Of a DNA stretch of 64,000 bases, positions 55,582 through 64,000 are shown piece after piece. Source of the stretch: Bacteroidota bacterium (GTDB taxonomy: Bacteria > Bacteroidota > Bacteroidia > Chitinophagales > Saprospiraceae); assembly GCA_020160935.1 (NCBI GenBank), contig JAIUPL010000007.1:1-64000 (forward strand), written 5' to 3'. Under the pieces are notes generated by a model that did no database searches, was not told the origin of the DNA, and saw only the letters and a program-made list of their open reading frames with translations. The first letter of the stretch is position 1. Each line of letters begins with the position of its first letter. The position numbers were made by a program, and so were the translations under genes.

Positions 55582-56100
55582 TTATCGCATTATCGCATTA
55601 TAAGGCGGTCTTGCTAATCTGAATTCAGGCAATCGAGTCAAGTTTTCTGGTAAGTAAGGGTAGTTGAACAATTTAACCTGTTCCTCCTTGAGGCACTCTG
55701 CCAAATTACCCCGGAATTGTGTGACATATGATACCTTGTTATTTCTCAAAAACTTACCTGCATATCGCCCAAACTGCCCCTTACTTGTGACCCCATATTT
55801 CCATATTTCGCCAGCATGTAAATAGTATGTTGACCATCCGCTATGCAAACATGCATAATACCCGTCTTCCGTCGCCACCAACGCATACTGTTCCGAATCA
55901 TCAATTTCCTTCAGCCGTTTTTGCAACTTCGATTCTTCCTTCGGACTGAGTTGGGAATGCCCCAGGGCAGCGTTCATGTCTGCATGCCTGTACAATGCTA
56001 CGATGAACAGGAGTATCGCCATTCCGATTGCAAATGGCATAAAAGCCGGCATGGACGGCGCCTGCTTCTTCTTATCTTTTTCAGGATTATCTGCTCCCAT
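55582..56100 (-). CDS. Membrane-anchored protein, possibly with a GIY-YIG-like domain
   Basis: The 172-residue protein has a Lys-rich N-terminal tail, one membrane segment (MPFAIGMAILLFIVALY, residues about 21-37), a helical linker SPKEESKLQKRLKEID, and a C-terminal domain with YACLHSGWSTYYLHAGEIWKYGVTSKGQFGRYA...ARPPYN. The pattern EIWKYGVTS...GRY...EQVKLFNY resembles GIY-YIG-like domains I know from Bacteroidota proteins, but the catalytic set is not certain. It is divergent from the XRE gene. Confidence 0.5.
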   Translation of the reverse strand: MGADNPEKDKKKQAPSMPAFMPFAIGMAILLFIVALYRHADMNAALGHSQLSPKEESKLQKRLKEIDDSEQYALVATEDGYYACLHSGWSTYYLHAGEIWKYGVTSKGQFGRYAGKFLRNNKVSYVTQFRGNLAECLKEEQVKLFNYPYLPENLTRLPEFRLARPPYNAIMR

Positions 56101-56187
56101 AAATGACTGGTTTCTGGTGCGCGTTAAATGGCCGTGTTTGAGCGATTCTCTGTTTTTTGGTAACTTTCAAGCAAGAATACATCTTTT

Positions 56188-56224
56188 GGTTATATTTTTC
56201 CGATATGCACAAAAAAATATAACC
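56188..56224. promoter_or_regulatory. Perfect inverted repeat between divergent genes, likely XRE operator
   Basis: GGTTATATTTTT (56188-56199) and AAAAATATAACC (56213-56224) are exact 12-base complements with a 13-base spacer, 18 bases before the XRE ATG at 56242. The gap is shared with the divergent membrane-protein gene, so both could be controlled from here. Confidence 0.6.
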
Positions 56225-56241
56225 ATTGTATAGTAAATGCA

Positions 56242-56610
56242 ATGGATCAAACCCAAATAGAGCAAGGATTTCGACTGAGAACCCTCATAAAGTCCCTGCA
56301 CCTCAATCAGACGGAATTTGCCAAAAGCCTTGGCACCACGCAGCCGAACATCAACCGCATGGTGATCGGCCGAAACCGCATTTCCATGGAAGTGCTCAAC
56401 GGCCTGGCGAGTGTGTATCCGCAGGTCAACCTCCACTGGCTCCTCACGGGCCGGGGCGATATGCTGCTGGAAGGGGTGGAAGGCGGTATCGGGATGGTGC
56501 GGGAGGAGGCAGTGCCGTACCGGGTAAAAGAAAAATTGCAGGAAGCCGAGCAACTGGCGGAGGAAATGGAGGGTACGCTCCGAAAACTGGTAAAAACGCT
56601 GAAAGGCTGA
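56242..56610 (+). CDS. XRE-family helix-turn-helix regulator
   Basis: The 122-residue protein has a Cro/CI HTH (residues about 8-68: RLRTLIKSLHLNQTEFAKSLGTTQPNINRMVIGRNRISMEVLNGLASVYPQVNLHWLLTGRG) and a C-terminal coiled-coil segment (EKLQEAEQLAEEMEGTLRKLVKTLKG) for self-association. It probably binds the palindrome at 56188-56224. Confidence 0.85.
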   Translation: MDQTQIEQGFRLRTLIKSLHLNQTEFAKSLGTTQPNINRMVIGRNRISMEVLNGLASVYPQVNLHWLLTGRGDMLLEGVEGGIGMVREEAVPYRVKEKLQEAEQLAEEMEGTLRKLVKTLKG

Positions 56611-56628
56611 TCTTCTTAAAACACGCTC

Positions 56629-57756
56629 TTACTCCTCCAGCCATTCGTCATAATTCTCTGGTGTCACTATGCGGGTTTCCGTTACCTCATATTTTTCCAG
56701 AAATAATGCGGGGAATCGAACCTTGCCTTGTGCCGACCATTTGAACTCAAAAGCGCGGAACCGGCCGTCTAATTCTTCCACGTAGTCTATTTCCTGCTGG
56801 TTGACGGTACGCCAGAAATAGGCGCGGGTAAACGTGCGGGCGTATTCGATTTGCTTGCGGCGTTCGCTCACCAGGTAGTTTTCCCAAAGCGGCCCTGTAT
56901 CGGTACGGCTTTCTATGGGCGAAAAATTGCCAATGACGGCATTGCGCACTCCGTTATCAAAAAAATAGATTTTTCGGCTTTTGCGAATTTCGTTTCGCTC
57001 GTTTCGGCTGAGCGCCGAAAGCCTGAAAACGATGTAGACTTTTTCCAGCAGGTCGATGTACTTTTCCACAGTTTGCGGGGAAGCACTCACCAATTGTCCC
57101 AGTTCATGGTACGACACTTCGCTGCCTACCTGAAATGCCAGTGCTCGTACGATGTTTTCGAGCAAAGCGGGCTTTTTTAGTTGTTCAAGTCGAAAAAGGT
57201 CTTTGTACAGGTAGGAGTTGGCCAGCAGGTTCAGGGGTTCACGTTCATTTCCGGGCTGGTTGATAATTTCGGGGTATGCCCCAAATACGAGGCGGTGGCG
57301 CAAGGCGCCGCGTTCATGGATGAGTCCCTGGTGCGCGCTTAGTTCCCGGAAAGAAAGGGGGAGCATCAGGTATTCCCATTTACGCCCGGTAAGTGGTTCG
57401 CTGGTTTGCTCGTTCAAATCGAGTGCCGAAGAGCCTGTAGCCAATACTTGTACTTGCGGCAGGTTGTCGTGCAGCAATTTTAAGGTGATACCAATGCCCG
57501 GGATACGTTGGGCTTCATCAATAACTACAAATATTTTGGCGCCGATCAGTGCCTGCAATCGGGCGAGCGAGGCATTGCTTAACACCTGAACGGTGGCAGG
57601 ATCGTCGCCGCTGAGCCACAGGTGCTGCTCCGCGAACGAATTGGCTAAGCGGCGCGCAAGGGTGGTTTTTCCTACCTGGCGAGGGCCAAGTAAAAGAATG
57701 GTTTTGCCGCTGAACAGCCGACTACGGACGATTTCTTCGAGCGTTCTTTGAATCAT
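56629..57756 (-). CDS. AAA+ ATPase with C-terminal DUF4143 nuclease-like domain
   Basis: ATG 57756 gives 375 residues starting MIQRTLEEIVRSRLFSGKTILLLGPRQVGKTTLARR, with Walker A GPRQVGKTT and Walker B FVVIDEAQRI. The C-terminal half is DUF4143: LLANSYLYKDLFRLEQLKKPALLENIVRALAFQVGSEVSYHELGQLV and WENYLVSERRKQIEY...YFWRTVNQQEIDYVEE...AFEFKW, the last part keeping the E/K pattern of PD-(D/E)XK folds. The role of this widespread family is unclear. Convergent with the XRE gene (18 bases between). Confidence 0.88.
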   Translation of the reverse strand: MIQRTLEEIVRSRLFSGKTILLLGPRQVGKTTLARRLANSFAEQHLWLSGDDPATVQVLSNASLARLQALIGAKIFVVIDEAQRIPGIGITLKLLHDNLPQVQVLATGSSALDLNEQTSEPLTGRKWEYLMLPLSFRELSAHQGLIHERGALRHRLVFGAYPEIINQPGNEREPLNLLANSYLYKDLFRLEQLKKPALLENIVRALAFQVGSEVSYHELGQLVSASPQTVEKYIDLLEKVYIVFRLSALSRNERNEIRKSRKIYFFDNGVRNAVIGNFSPIESRTDTGPLWENYLVSERRKQIEYARTFTRAYFWRTVNQQEIDYVEELDGRFRAFEFKWSAQGKVRFPALFLEKYEVTETRIVTPENYDEWLEE

Positions 57757-57922
57757 TGCCGTGTTGTTGTGTACAAAAATACCCGTTTTTTTAAAATTGA
57801 TTTTAAAAAAATGCACAATAATTTTAAAAAACACCTCTTTTGCACATGCTCGACCAGTAAGTGCTAATATTGGAGCCCTAAACCTGCCAACATCGTCCAC
57901 TCATCCAAACCCTCCGCTCACC

Positions 57923-58489
57923 ATGGGATTTCTTTCCTACCTCGGCCCCAGGGCCCACATGCCCGATGTCATTTTGCGCACCAGAAGCCGCTACAAACAC
58001 ATGGACGCGTTTACGCAACACGTGCTGCGCGGCCCTTCTGAACTCAGCCCGAAAGAACGTGAAATCATGGCCACCTTCGTGTCGGCACTCAACGCCTGCC
58101 AGTACTGTACCGGCGTACACCGCGAAGTGTCGCTGCTGTTTGGCATGGATGAAGGCCTGGTACAGGCATTGCTCGACAACATCGATACGGCGCCGGTGGC
58201 AGACAAACTCAAACCCGTTTTGCACTACGTAAAAAAGGTGACCCTCACGCCTTCCAAAGCCGTGCAGGCCGACGTGGATGCCATTTTGAAAGCCGGCTGG
58301 TCGGAACAAACGGTGGAAGATACCGTAGCCGTCGCGGCCCTGTTCAACTACTACAACCGCCTGATGGATGGATTGGGTATCAAAGGCGAAATGGATCTGT
58401 ACCAGAAAGGCGCAGGCTTTTTGCACAAGCGCGGGTATGTTTTTCCGGCGATTGTGGCCTGGTATTTCAGGAAGTTTGGGTTTAAGTAG
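57923..58489 (+). CDS. AhpD-like carboxymuconolactone decarboxylase family protein
   Basis: The 188-residue protein has the AhpD-type redox motif NACQYCTGVH (Cys-x2-Cys near residue 54-57) in a helical fold with REIMATFVSALNACQYCTGVHREV and AVAALFNYYNRLMDGLGI. Such proteins act as alkylhydroperoxidase-like thiol enzymes; the substrate is unknown. ATG 57923 gives the family start MGFLSYLGPRAHMPDVI. Confidence 0.85.
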   Translation: MGFLSYLGPRAHMPDVILRTRSRYKHMDAFTQHVLRGPSELSPKEREIMATFVSALNACQYCTGVHREVSLLFGMDEGLVQALLDNIDTAPVADKLKPVLHYVKKVTLTPSKAVQADVDAILKAGWSEQTVEDTVAVAALFNYYNRLMDGLGIKGEMDLYQKGAGFLHKRGYVFPAIVAWYFRKFGFK

Positions 58490-58737
58490 GAGACCACAGT
58501 GCTTGACAAAAAGTAGGAGGGAAGCGCCAAATTTAACAAGACGAGGCGGTCTCATAAGTACCGCACATGGAATCAGATTAAGTTTTTATTTTGTTTTTCA
58601 TACTGAAAACCTATGAGGTTTTTAAAACCTCATAGGTTTAACGCTCGATAAAAATAAAATATCGCCATCTGTGTAAATTAGAAACTTGTAATACAGCCTC
58701 GTCTAAATATGCTGAATTACACCAGTTCTCTTCTAAC
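58490..58737. other. Gap between convergent genes, contains palindrome copy B
   Basis: Apart from the 33-bp palindrome at 58607-58639, no gene or word tract is seen. Confidence 0.6.
58607..58639. repeat. Perfect 33-bp palindrome (REP-like), copy B
   Basis: Identical over all 33 bases to the palindrome at 41314-41346 (arms AAACCTATGAGGTTTT around one T). It lies 17 kb from that copy and from the RAYT gene, between convergent genes. Confidence 0.92.
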
Positions 58738-59433
58738 TTACTGAGCCGGAATAATGCTTTTCGAAACAGCAGAACTGGCCTTCAGAGGAGTTGTTTGCTT
58801 CGCCTCGTCTTCACACACCTCGCAACAGTGGTTGCACTGCACTTTTCGCGCCACCATAGTGGTCACCTCACGCTTGCGTATGGTGCGGGCAGGGCTTGCT
58901 TCGAACCTGCAATTGCCTTCGCGCAGAAAATCAATGATTTGCAGATCGTAACCCGTAGGCAAATCCAGCCGGAAATGAAAGGTGAAAAATTCCCCTGGTG
59001 CGAGCCGCACTTTTTCCGGCGCTGTTTCAATCGGGATACTCGGCGCCGTGTTGATGCGCAGCCAGCCTCTGGTGGAAAAAGTAGCGGTATCCATCGAAGC
59101 ATTCTGGAACCGAACGCTTTGCAACACGTAGGAGCATTGCTCGGTATATTCCTTTTGAGTGGCGTCGTACCACAATTTTTCGATGTTGTCAAGGATAGTT
59201 TCTGCTTGTTTAGGTCTTTTGCCGACCTGAATATCCGAACTGAAGATTTCATCGATGCGGTAGGCCGCCGGGGCCCAGATCGTATCGAATACAGTGCTGG
59301 TTTGAGGTTCGAAGCGCACGACCGGTCCGTAACAGGATGGATGGAAAAACCATAGCCATGCAGCAAAAACGCCTGTAAACAACACCAGAATCAAGGCTAT
59401 TAGGGGTGACTTAAAAACAGAATCCTGACTCAT
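58738..59433 (-). CDS. Membrane-anchored protein of unknown function
   Basis: ATG 59433 gives 231 residues: a short cytoplasmic start, one membrane segment (LIALILVLFTGVFAAWLWFF), and a large beta-rich outer part. The C-terminal part carries a Cys/His cluster QCNHCCEVCEDE that may bind a metal. It is the last gene of a minus-strand cluster. Not recognised. Confidence 0.6.
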   Translation of the reverse strand: MSQDSVFKSPLIALILVLFTGVFAAWLWFFHPSCYGPVVRFEPQTSTVFDTIWAPAAYRIDEIFSSDIQVGKRPKQAETILDNIEKLWYDATQKEYTEQCSYVLQSVRFQNASMDTATFSTRGWLRINTAPSIPIETAPEKVRLAPGEFFTFHFRLDLPTGYDLQIIDFLREGNCRFEASPARTIRKREVTTMVARKVQCNHCCEVCEDEAKQTTPLKASSAVSKSIIPAQ

Positions 59434-59536
59434 AGCAATATATTTTGTGCAGATCCCGCTGTTTTTTTCGTGTAGGTAAGATTGTTTCGGCACCTGCAGG
59501 TTATTAAAAAACGGTTTTTGGGGTTTGTTTCCACCA

Positions 59537-60667
59537 TCAGAAACCAATCGGGCGCTTGGTTTCAATGACCAGTGTGGTAGCGGTGCCATTGGGGAAATAG
59601 CCGTCGAATTGTTCGCCGTTGACCAGAATAGACTTCAGGGCTTCGGCGTCCATGTAGTTGAGCAGGGCCGCTCCGTTGATGTCGGTGACTGCGCCCTGGG
59701 TAGGCGTTTCCGACTCGGTGATGCCGATAATTTTGACATCGGAAACGGCCTTGCCTTGTTTGTCGCGCACAAACACATGGTTTTTACCCGTTTTTATCAG
59801 TTTGGTATATTCCTCATCGCTGCTGTTGCGGTGGGTAAAGCGCAGCATGGCAATCTGGATTTCATTGTCGGATTTCCAGTCGAAATTCATTTTATCCAGT
59901 TCGAACACAGCCGCGGCCACCTGGTGTGTTTCTTCGCGGCATATGTTGCGCAAACGTTCGGAGCGGCGTTGGAGGCGCCAGATGGAAAAAACCAGGCTTT
60001 GTCTTTTCAGGAAGAAGAAAAAGAAAATACCCAGCAGGCTTTCCAGGACGAGGAACAGCGCTGGCGACGTGTCGAGGGCCGTGAACGGAATGTCTTTATT
60101 GGCTACTTTGCCCTCCCACACAACGCGCAAGTGGCTGAACCATATCAGCAGCACACAGCATACAATGAGGGCAAAAATGCCCAGGATATGCTGAATTTGA
60201 CGCACCTTTCCCACCTGACGTTCGAGCGCAGTCTCGGGCAAATCAGGGTGTTCTTCTTTTGCCAGGTGCAGTTCATAGGCTGCGATATGCTTGTTGAAGA
60301 GCGTGCGCAGCGAGTGAGAAATCAGCACGCCGGCCAGCACCACTGCGGCAGCACCAAAAAATGCGTGCGGTATTTGAACGAACCCCAGGTCCAGACGGCC
60401 TTTCAGTAAGATTTTGTAAAACTCCCAGGAGGCGATCATTTCACAAAAGGCCACTACAAAAAAAGCGACTGTGAAAAATATGACCTGTTGAGACGGCAGG
60501 TGGTGATCCAGTTCTGCGAGTTGCTGTTCCTTCTGTTCAATCTCCTGAACAAGCAGGTTGTCCTCTCCGGCACATTTGTTGGCTTTTACGGCCGACTGGT
60601 GAGCAGCATCGAACGCCGGGCCGGGGCGGCGTTCCTGATCTTTGCGGAATGAATGATTGAGTTTCAT
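59537..60667 (-). CDS. Four-segment membrane protein with a carboxypeptidase-regulatory-like end
   Basis: The 376-residue protein has a charged N-terminal helix, four hydrophobic segments (VIFFTVAFFVVAFCEMIA, AFFGAAAVVLAGVLIS, ILGIFALIVCCVLLIWF, LFLVLESLLGIFFFFFL), then a soluble part. The last about 75 residues (GKAVSDVKIIGITESETPTQGAVTDINGAALLNY) look like a CarboxypepD_reg-type beta sandwich. It lies 22 bases downstream of the vWA-like gene, in the same operon. Function unknown. Confidence 0.62.
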   Translation of the reverse strand: MKLNHSFRKDQERRPGPAFDAAHQSAVKANKCAGEDNLLVQEIEQKEQQLAELDHHLPSQQVIFFTVAFFVVAFCEMIASWEFYKILLKGRLDLGFVQIPHAFFGAAAVVLAGVLISHSLRTLFNKHIAAYELHLAKEEHPDLPETALERQVGKVRQIQHILGIFALIVCCVLLIWFSHLRVVWEGKVANKDIPFTALDTSPALFLVLESLLGIFFFFFLKRQSLVFSIWRLQRRSERLRNICREETHQVAAAVFELDKMNFDWKSDNEIQIAMLRFTHRNSSDEEYTKLIKTGKNHVFVRDKQGKAVSDVKIIGITESETPTQGAVTDINGAALLNYMDAEALKSILVNGEQFDGYFPNGTATTLVIETKRPIGF

Positions 60668-60689
60668 AGTTACAGATTATTTAGTGCAG

Positions 60690-61475
60690 TTAGATTTTGT
60701 TTTGCCGGATAAATTCCTGAATGCAACGCTGGGCATCCGGCAGGCTCTCTGTGCGTTGCAGTGGTACGGTTGCATGTTCAAAAATGCTGATATCGGAGTT
60801 TTCCCAGGAATTGAGGACAATCTGTAGCGAGGCGTCGTCGGAGTCTTTCGTAAATTTTTGGGCAAAAGGGATAGCGTCACCAAAAGCATTCTCGTTGATG
60901 CCATCGGACAGGACGACGAGCAGTTTGGGGCGTTGCGAATGAATAGGGGAGTCGATGATATTGCGGACGCGCAGGAGGGCCTCGTCGAGCAGTGTCACAT
61001 CGGCGCCGTCGGGTTGATACTGGAAAATGTGCCGATCGATTCGGGCAATGAATGCCTGCTGACGCTGGTTGCGGGCTGTTACTATGGAATCGTTGCTGAG
61101 CCGTGCGTAGTAACGTTCTTCCAGGTTGGCGTCGTCGCCGGGTGTGAAGATGCGGAAGGTATCGGCGTCGAATCTAAAACTGCTCTTGGCAGCAGGTTGC
61201 GGATTTCCACACAGTACGACGGCCAGGATACTACCGGGACAAAACGTTTGCAGGCTGCCGGCCACTTCATTGTAGAAGAACGCATCGGCTTTGACAATAC
61301 CCTGCTGGTCGATGGTGCCAGAACGGTCATCCAGCACAATGATCAGCGGTGCGCGTTCCGGATGAATGGCTGCGGGCGCTTGCTTACGGGCGCAGGCAAA
61401 CAACAGACAAGCCGGCAGCAGCAGGCGAAAGATCGTAGATGAAAGAGAGAGCGGGTGTAAACGAAATGTTGCCAT
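60690..61475 (-). CDS. vWA-like lipoprotein
   Basis: ATG 61475 gives 261 residues with a lipoprotein signal MATFRLHPLSLSSTIFRLLL then PACLLFAC (Cys28). The rest resembles a von Willebrand A domain: IIVLDDRSGT (Asp50-x-Ser52-x-Thr54, close to the MIDAS DxSxS), a central DEALLRVRNIID helix, and LLVVLSDGINENAFG as the later Asp strand. MIDAS domains bind protein partners through a metal. It may be a sensor or adaptor in the cluster. Confidence 0.6.
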   Translation of the reverse strand: MATFRLHPLSLSSTIFRLLLPACLLFACARKQAPAAIHPERAPLIIVLDDRSGTIDQQGIVKADAFFYNEVAGSLQTFCPGSILAVVLCGNPQPAAKSSFRFDADTFRIFTPGDDANLEERYYARLSNDSIVTARNQRQQAFIARIDRHIFQYQPDGADVTLLDEALLRVRNIIDSPIHSQRPKLLVVLSDGINENAFGDAIPFAQKFTKDSDDASLQIVLNSWENSDISIFEHATVPLQRTESLPDAQRCIQEFIRQNKI

Positions 61476-61535
61476 GATATACACTGTTTGTGTGAAACAT
61501 GGCACAACATTAATCTTGCAGGGGTTTTCCCGGGT

Positions 61536-63503
61536 TTAGGTCTTGGCAGCCTGCTGTATGTCCTGTCGAATTTTTTCGGCGCGATCCAGGATGCTTTCCG
61601 AGGCTTTCAGATCGCGTAAATGCTGCTGAAAAACATCCCATTCCTGAAGGAAATTGTTCAGGTTGGCTACTCTTAAGTCCTTTATTTTGAACAACTTCTG
61701 AAAACGGCTGGCTGTTTTCACAGCATTGTTGGTCAGCAAGTTTTTGAGTTTTTGCAAACCCTGTTCGAGGACATTGTAAGTGGCTGGTTTCTCTTCGCTG
61801 AGTAGTTGCGAGAGCAGTAATTCCGGCTGAACAGCAGCCAGCCATTTTTCTTCTTCGGGGAAAAGATTGGTTTCCGAGATTTCCTGATAAAGCCGCGACC
61901 CTACGGCTTTGTTCCAGTTGCCGTTGAACCCCAGTTTGCTCAGGAAATACCCTTTGGCGTTATCGCCGAGGCGCGGCGAGAATTTGTCGCAATATCCATT
62001 ATTGAGGCCTTTAAACACGGCTTTTCCTGCTTTGTCTACCTCTTTTGTATCGAATTCGCCGTAAAATATTTTCCCGTTCTCTTTGTTATGCAGCAAGGCA
62101 ATGGCCCGGTGCAGGAGAATCAGTTCCAGGATGTCCACATTCTCTTCCCGCCCAAGGTTTTCCAGGCGGCCAAAGTCGCAGTTGATGTCTAAAGCATCCA
62201 GTTCGCCGCTGAAAAAGGCTTCTGCTTTGCGCTGGATGGCCTGCATCATTTTTTGATGCTTGTCGGGCGACTCCAGTTTAATCTTGTAGTAGAGATTTTT
62301 GAGCGCTTTGGGTTTGCCGGTTTTTTGGTCTTCTCCGAAAGGTCCGTTCAGTGGGCCGGAACGGTTGCTGTGTTTTTTGTTTTTCTCTATTTCCTTTTTC
62401 AGGGATTTAAACATGGGAGTCAGGTTGTCGCTGGCGCTGAGAGAACCCGATTTGTTTTTGGGTAATATGTGGCTGTGGTGTTTGTTCAGGAGCGTTCTGA
62501 GCGCACGGCGGGGCAGCGCACTGATCACCCTGGTAGCGATTTCGGGGGCGTAGGTTTCGCAAAACTCCAGTAAATCGACGCCCATAACTGGCTGGTCAAA
62601 GCCGTCTTCCAGCAACTCCATATCGACGAAAAGGGCCTGATAAGCGTTGGTTTCTCCGTTTTTTCCCAGGATAGAGAGGGCTTCTTCGCCATTGGTAAAC
62701 AGGTCGACTTCTGAAAAATACCTGCCAATAATCTCTTTTAATCTTTCGCCTTGCTCAGGATGGTCTTCCACGAGCATGGCGCGGTAGGGGAGTTGGATAA
62801 TATCATTCTCCTGTTTTTCATCCCGTTTCTTTTCAAGATATCGGATCAGGGTGATTAGTTTGCCCAGCAGAATTTCCGCGAGGTCATGCGGATGCGGGGA
62901 TTTCAGAATTTCAGCAATATCGAGGGCCGTTTCATGTGCATTGGGTCCTGTCAGAAATGCTCCCATAACAATGACGTGCCTGATTTCTTCTTCGAGGCGC
63001 GGGATATCAGGATTTTCAACGTATTTCTGGAGGTCGTGCAGGAGTTGATCGAGTTGACCCGTTGTAGTAAGGCAGTAATTGCGCAGGTAATTGTAACGCT
63101 GGCGGGAAAAATAGAACGGCGCCAGTTGTTGTGGCGGCCATTGCAGATGGATAAAGGACTTGACGTAGGGCAGGTGTTTGACCGAAGCGATTGAGCGGAG
63201 TTCGCGTCTCGATTTGAGAGAAATGAAACGCAGGTGGGCAATGCTGGATTCGGGTACTTTAAAATAAATCAGTTCATCAGCAATGTCGTATCCTTCCCGG
63301 ACTTTCCCGCTCCAGGCTAATTCTACCTGGATAAAAATCTGATCAAACCCTTTGTCTGTGAATTGGAATGCCGACCATTCCCGGCTGTTTTTGATCGTCA
63401 CGCATTCCCATGCTCCCGGTGTATGATTGGCAAACAGCGCAAGCAAGCCGGTGGAAAAAGTATCGGCTACTACTTCATTGCATATGAGCAATATGCGTTT
63501 CAT
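61536..63503 (-). CDS. Large receiver-like regulator of unknown function
   Basis: The 655-residue protein starts MKRILLICNEVVADTFS and has a receiver-like domain at about 240-345: YRAMLVEDHPEQGERLKEII (Glu246, Asp247), FVDMELLEDGF (Asp294 at the phospho-acceptor place) and RVISALPRRA (Ser328). The typical Lys is not clear, so phosphorylation is uncertain. The N-terminal 130 residues may be a second, degenerate receiver. The C-terminal half is helical and unrecognised (YFLSKLGFNGNWNKAVGSRLYQEI). It is downstream of the partial gene at the window edge. Confidence 0.55.
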   Translation of the reverse strand: MKRILLICNEVVADTFSTGLLALFANHTPGAWECVTIKNSREWSAFQFTDKGFDQIFIQVELAWSGKVREGYDIADELIYFKVPESSIAHLRFISLKSRRELRSIASVKHLPYVKSFIHLQWPPQQLAPFYFSRQRYNYLRNYCLTTTGQLDQLLHDLQKYVENPDIPRLEEEIRHVIVMGAFLTGPNAHETALDIAEILKSPHPHDLAEILLGKLITLIRYLEKKRDEKQENDIIQLPYRAMLVEDHPEQGERLKEIIGRYFSEVDLFTNGEEALSILGKNGETNAYQALFVDMELLEDGFDQPVMGVDLLEFCETYAPEIATRVISALPRRALRTLLNKHHSHILPKNKSGSLSASDNLTPMFKSLKKEIEKNKKHSNRSGPLNGPFGEDQKTGKPKALKNLYYKIKLESPDKHQKMMQAIQRKAEAFFSGELDALDINCDFGRLENLGREENVDILELILLHRAIALLHNKENGKIFYGEFDTKEVDKAGKAVFKGLNNGYCDKFSPRLGDNAKGYFLSKLGFNGNWNKAVGSRLYQEISETNLFPEEEKWLAAVQPELLLSQLLSEEKPATYNVLEQGLQKLKNLLTNNAVKTASRFQKLFKIKDLRVANLNNFLQEWDVFQQHLRDLKASESILDRAEKIRQDIQQAAKT

Positions 63504-63589
63504 GGCAACTGGGTGTTGATTAAAAAATCAGCCTGGCAACAATCTGGGAGGCCAGTTGCTTTCGGGGAGTTTAATTGCGAAAATGGGAC

Positions 63590-64000
63590 TCAGGCTTGAA
63601 TCTGAATATTGTTGAATCGAATTCTCAAATCTAGTATATCACCCATGATGGATGCAGGTAAATCGTCAATAGTCATGCCATCTGAGAGGCGCAGTATATC
63701 TTTTTCAAAACTGATGTGCGAGGGTCTCTGATTTTTGATCTTGTAATTGTCGACAAGTTCGGCTGTTCTTTCAATCAATGGTTTATAAAACCGGGTAGCA
63801 TACACATAATGCAAAATATCGTCGTAGTTTTCTCCCAGGGATGCCCTGGTGGCAAGTTCTTCGACCTTTTTATAATCGTCGGGCTCCTGGCTGGTAAAAT
63901 TTTCCAGCCAGTAGAGGCCCTGGTTCTTGATGGCTTTGTTGGTATCGTAGCCATGGATCAATAGATAGGATTCACGCTTCAGAAGCCCGTGTTCCTGCAT
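63590..64000 (-). CDS. Partial gene at the right edge, unknown function
   Basis: At least 136 residues, reading in from the window edge and stopping at 63590. A Met stands exactly at the edge (63998-64000); it could be internal or the start. Segments: RESYLLIHGYDTNKAIKNQGLYWLENF and ILHYVYATRFYKPLIERTAELV. It is helical and has no recognised domain. It is the most upstream visible member of the minus-strand cluster. Confidence 0.5.
   Translation of the reverse strand: MQEHGLLKRESYLLIHGYDTNKAIKNQGLYWLENFTSQEPDDYKKVEELATRASLGENYDDILHYVYATRFYKPLIERTAELVDNYKIKNQRPSHISFEKDILRLSDGMTIDDLPASIMGDILDLRIRFNNIQIQA

Overview
The window looks like a chromosomal piece of a member of Bacteroidota, most likely a Saprospiria- or Chitinophagia-like lineage (inference). 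The evidence is a type IX secretion C-terminal domain on the first protein, several promoters of the Bacteroidota form TAnnTTTG, a GLPGLI-family gene beside a TonB-receptor-like outer-membrane barrel, and a DUF4369-type thioredoxin lipoprotein. No rRNA is present. One tRNA, tRNA-Ala(GGC), is present.

Layout. 1-6970: the end of a T9SS-exported protein, an isolated contractile-sheath gene, a DctA-family symporter, rmlA, a patatin-like lipase and a thioredoxin lipoprotein. 6981-15100: purL, a cold-shock gene, a secreted subtilisin, a response regulator/histidine kinase pair and a GLPGLI protein. 15160-22920: a large outer-membrane barrel, a DUF2853 gene, a two-gene unit of unknown function and a PcrA/UvrD helicase. 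23220-40400: one long ribosomal superoperon (rpsJ to rplQ with secY, map, infA and rpoA) driven by a good promoter before rpsJ. It is followed by the tRNA-Ala gene, whose promoter overlaps the superoperon terminator hairpin.

40530-54000 is accessory DNA: a RAYT-type (Y1/HUH) transposase flanked by palindromes, a WYL-domain regulator, a 53-residue zinc-ribbon ORF, and a complete type I-B CRISPR-Cas locus. The cas order is cas8b, cas7, cas5, cas3, cas6, cas1, cas2, cas4, then an AT-rich leader and an array of 22 repeats and 21 spacers. The last repeat is degenerate, so the leader end is the cas side. 54270-58740 holds small genes of unknown function: a tandem duplicate pair in which one copy carries a one-base frameshift, an XRE regulator with a perfect inverted repeat in its upstream region, a DUF4143-type ATPase and an AhpD-like protein. 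58738-64000 is a minus-strand cluster of five genes (receiver-like protein, vWA-like lipoprotein, membrane proteins) that I cannot assign to a known system.

The most unusual feature runs through the whole window. Many gaps between genes contain long inverted repeats whose arms are built from short, slightly varied words, a different word family in each gap. A shared word close to CGTAGAGTGGACC tends to sit at or near the hairpin apex. Two such elements, 17 kb apart, share a 30-40 bp core. A separate, perfect 33-bp palindrome occurs twice in identical form, and related palindromes flank the RAYT gene, which suggests a REP/RAYT-like system in this lineage.
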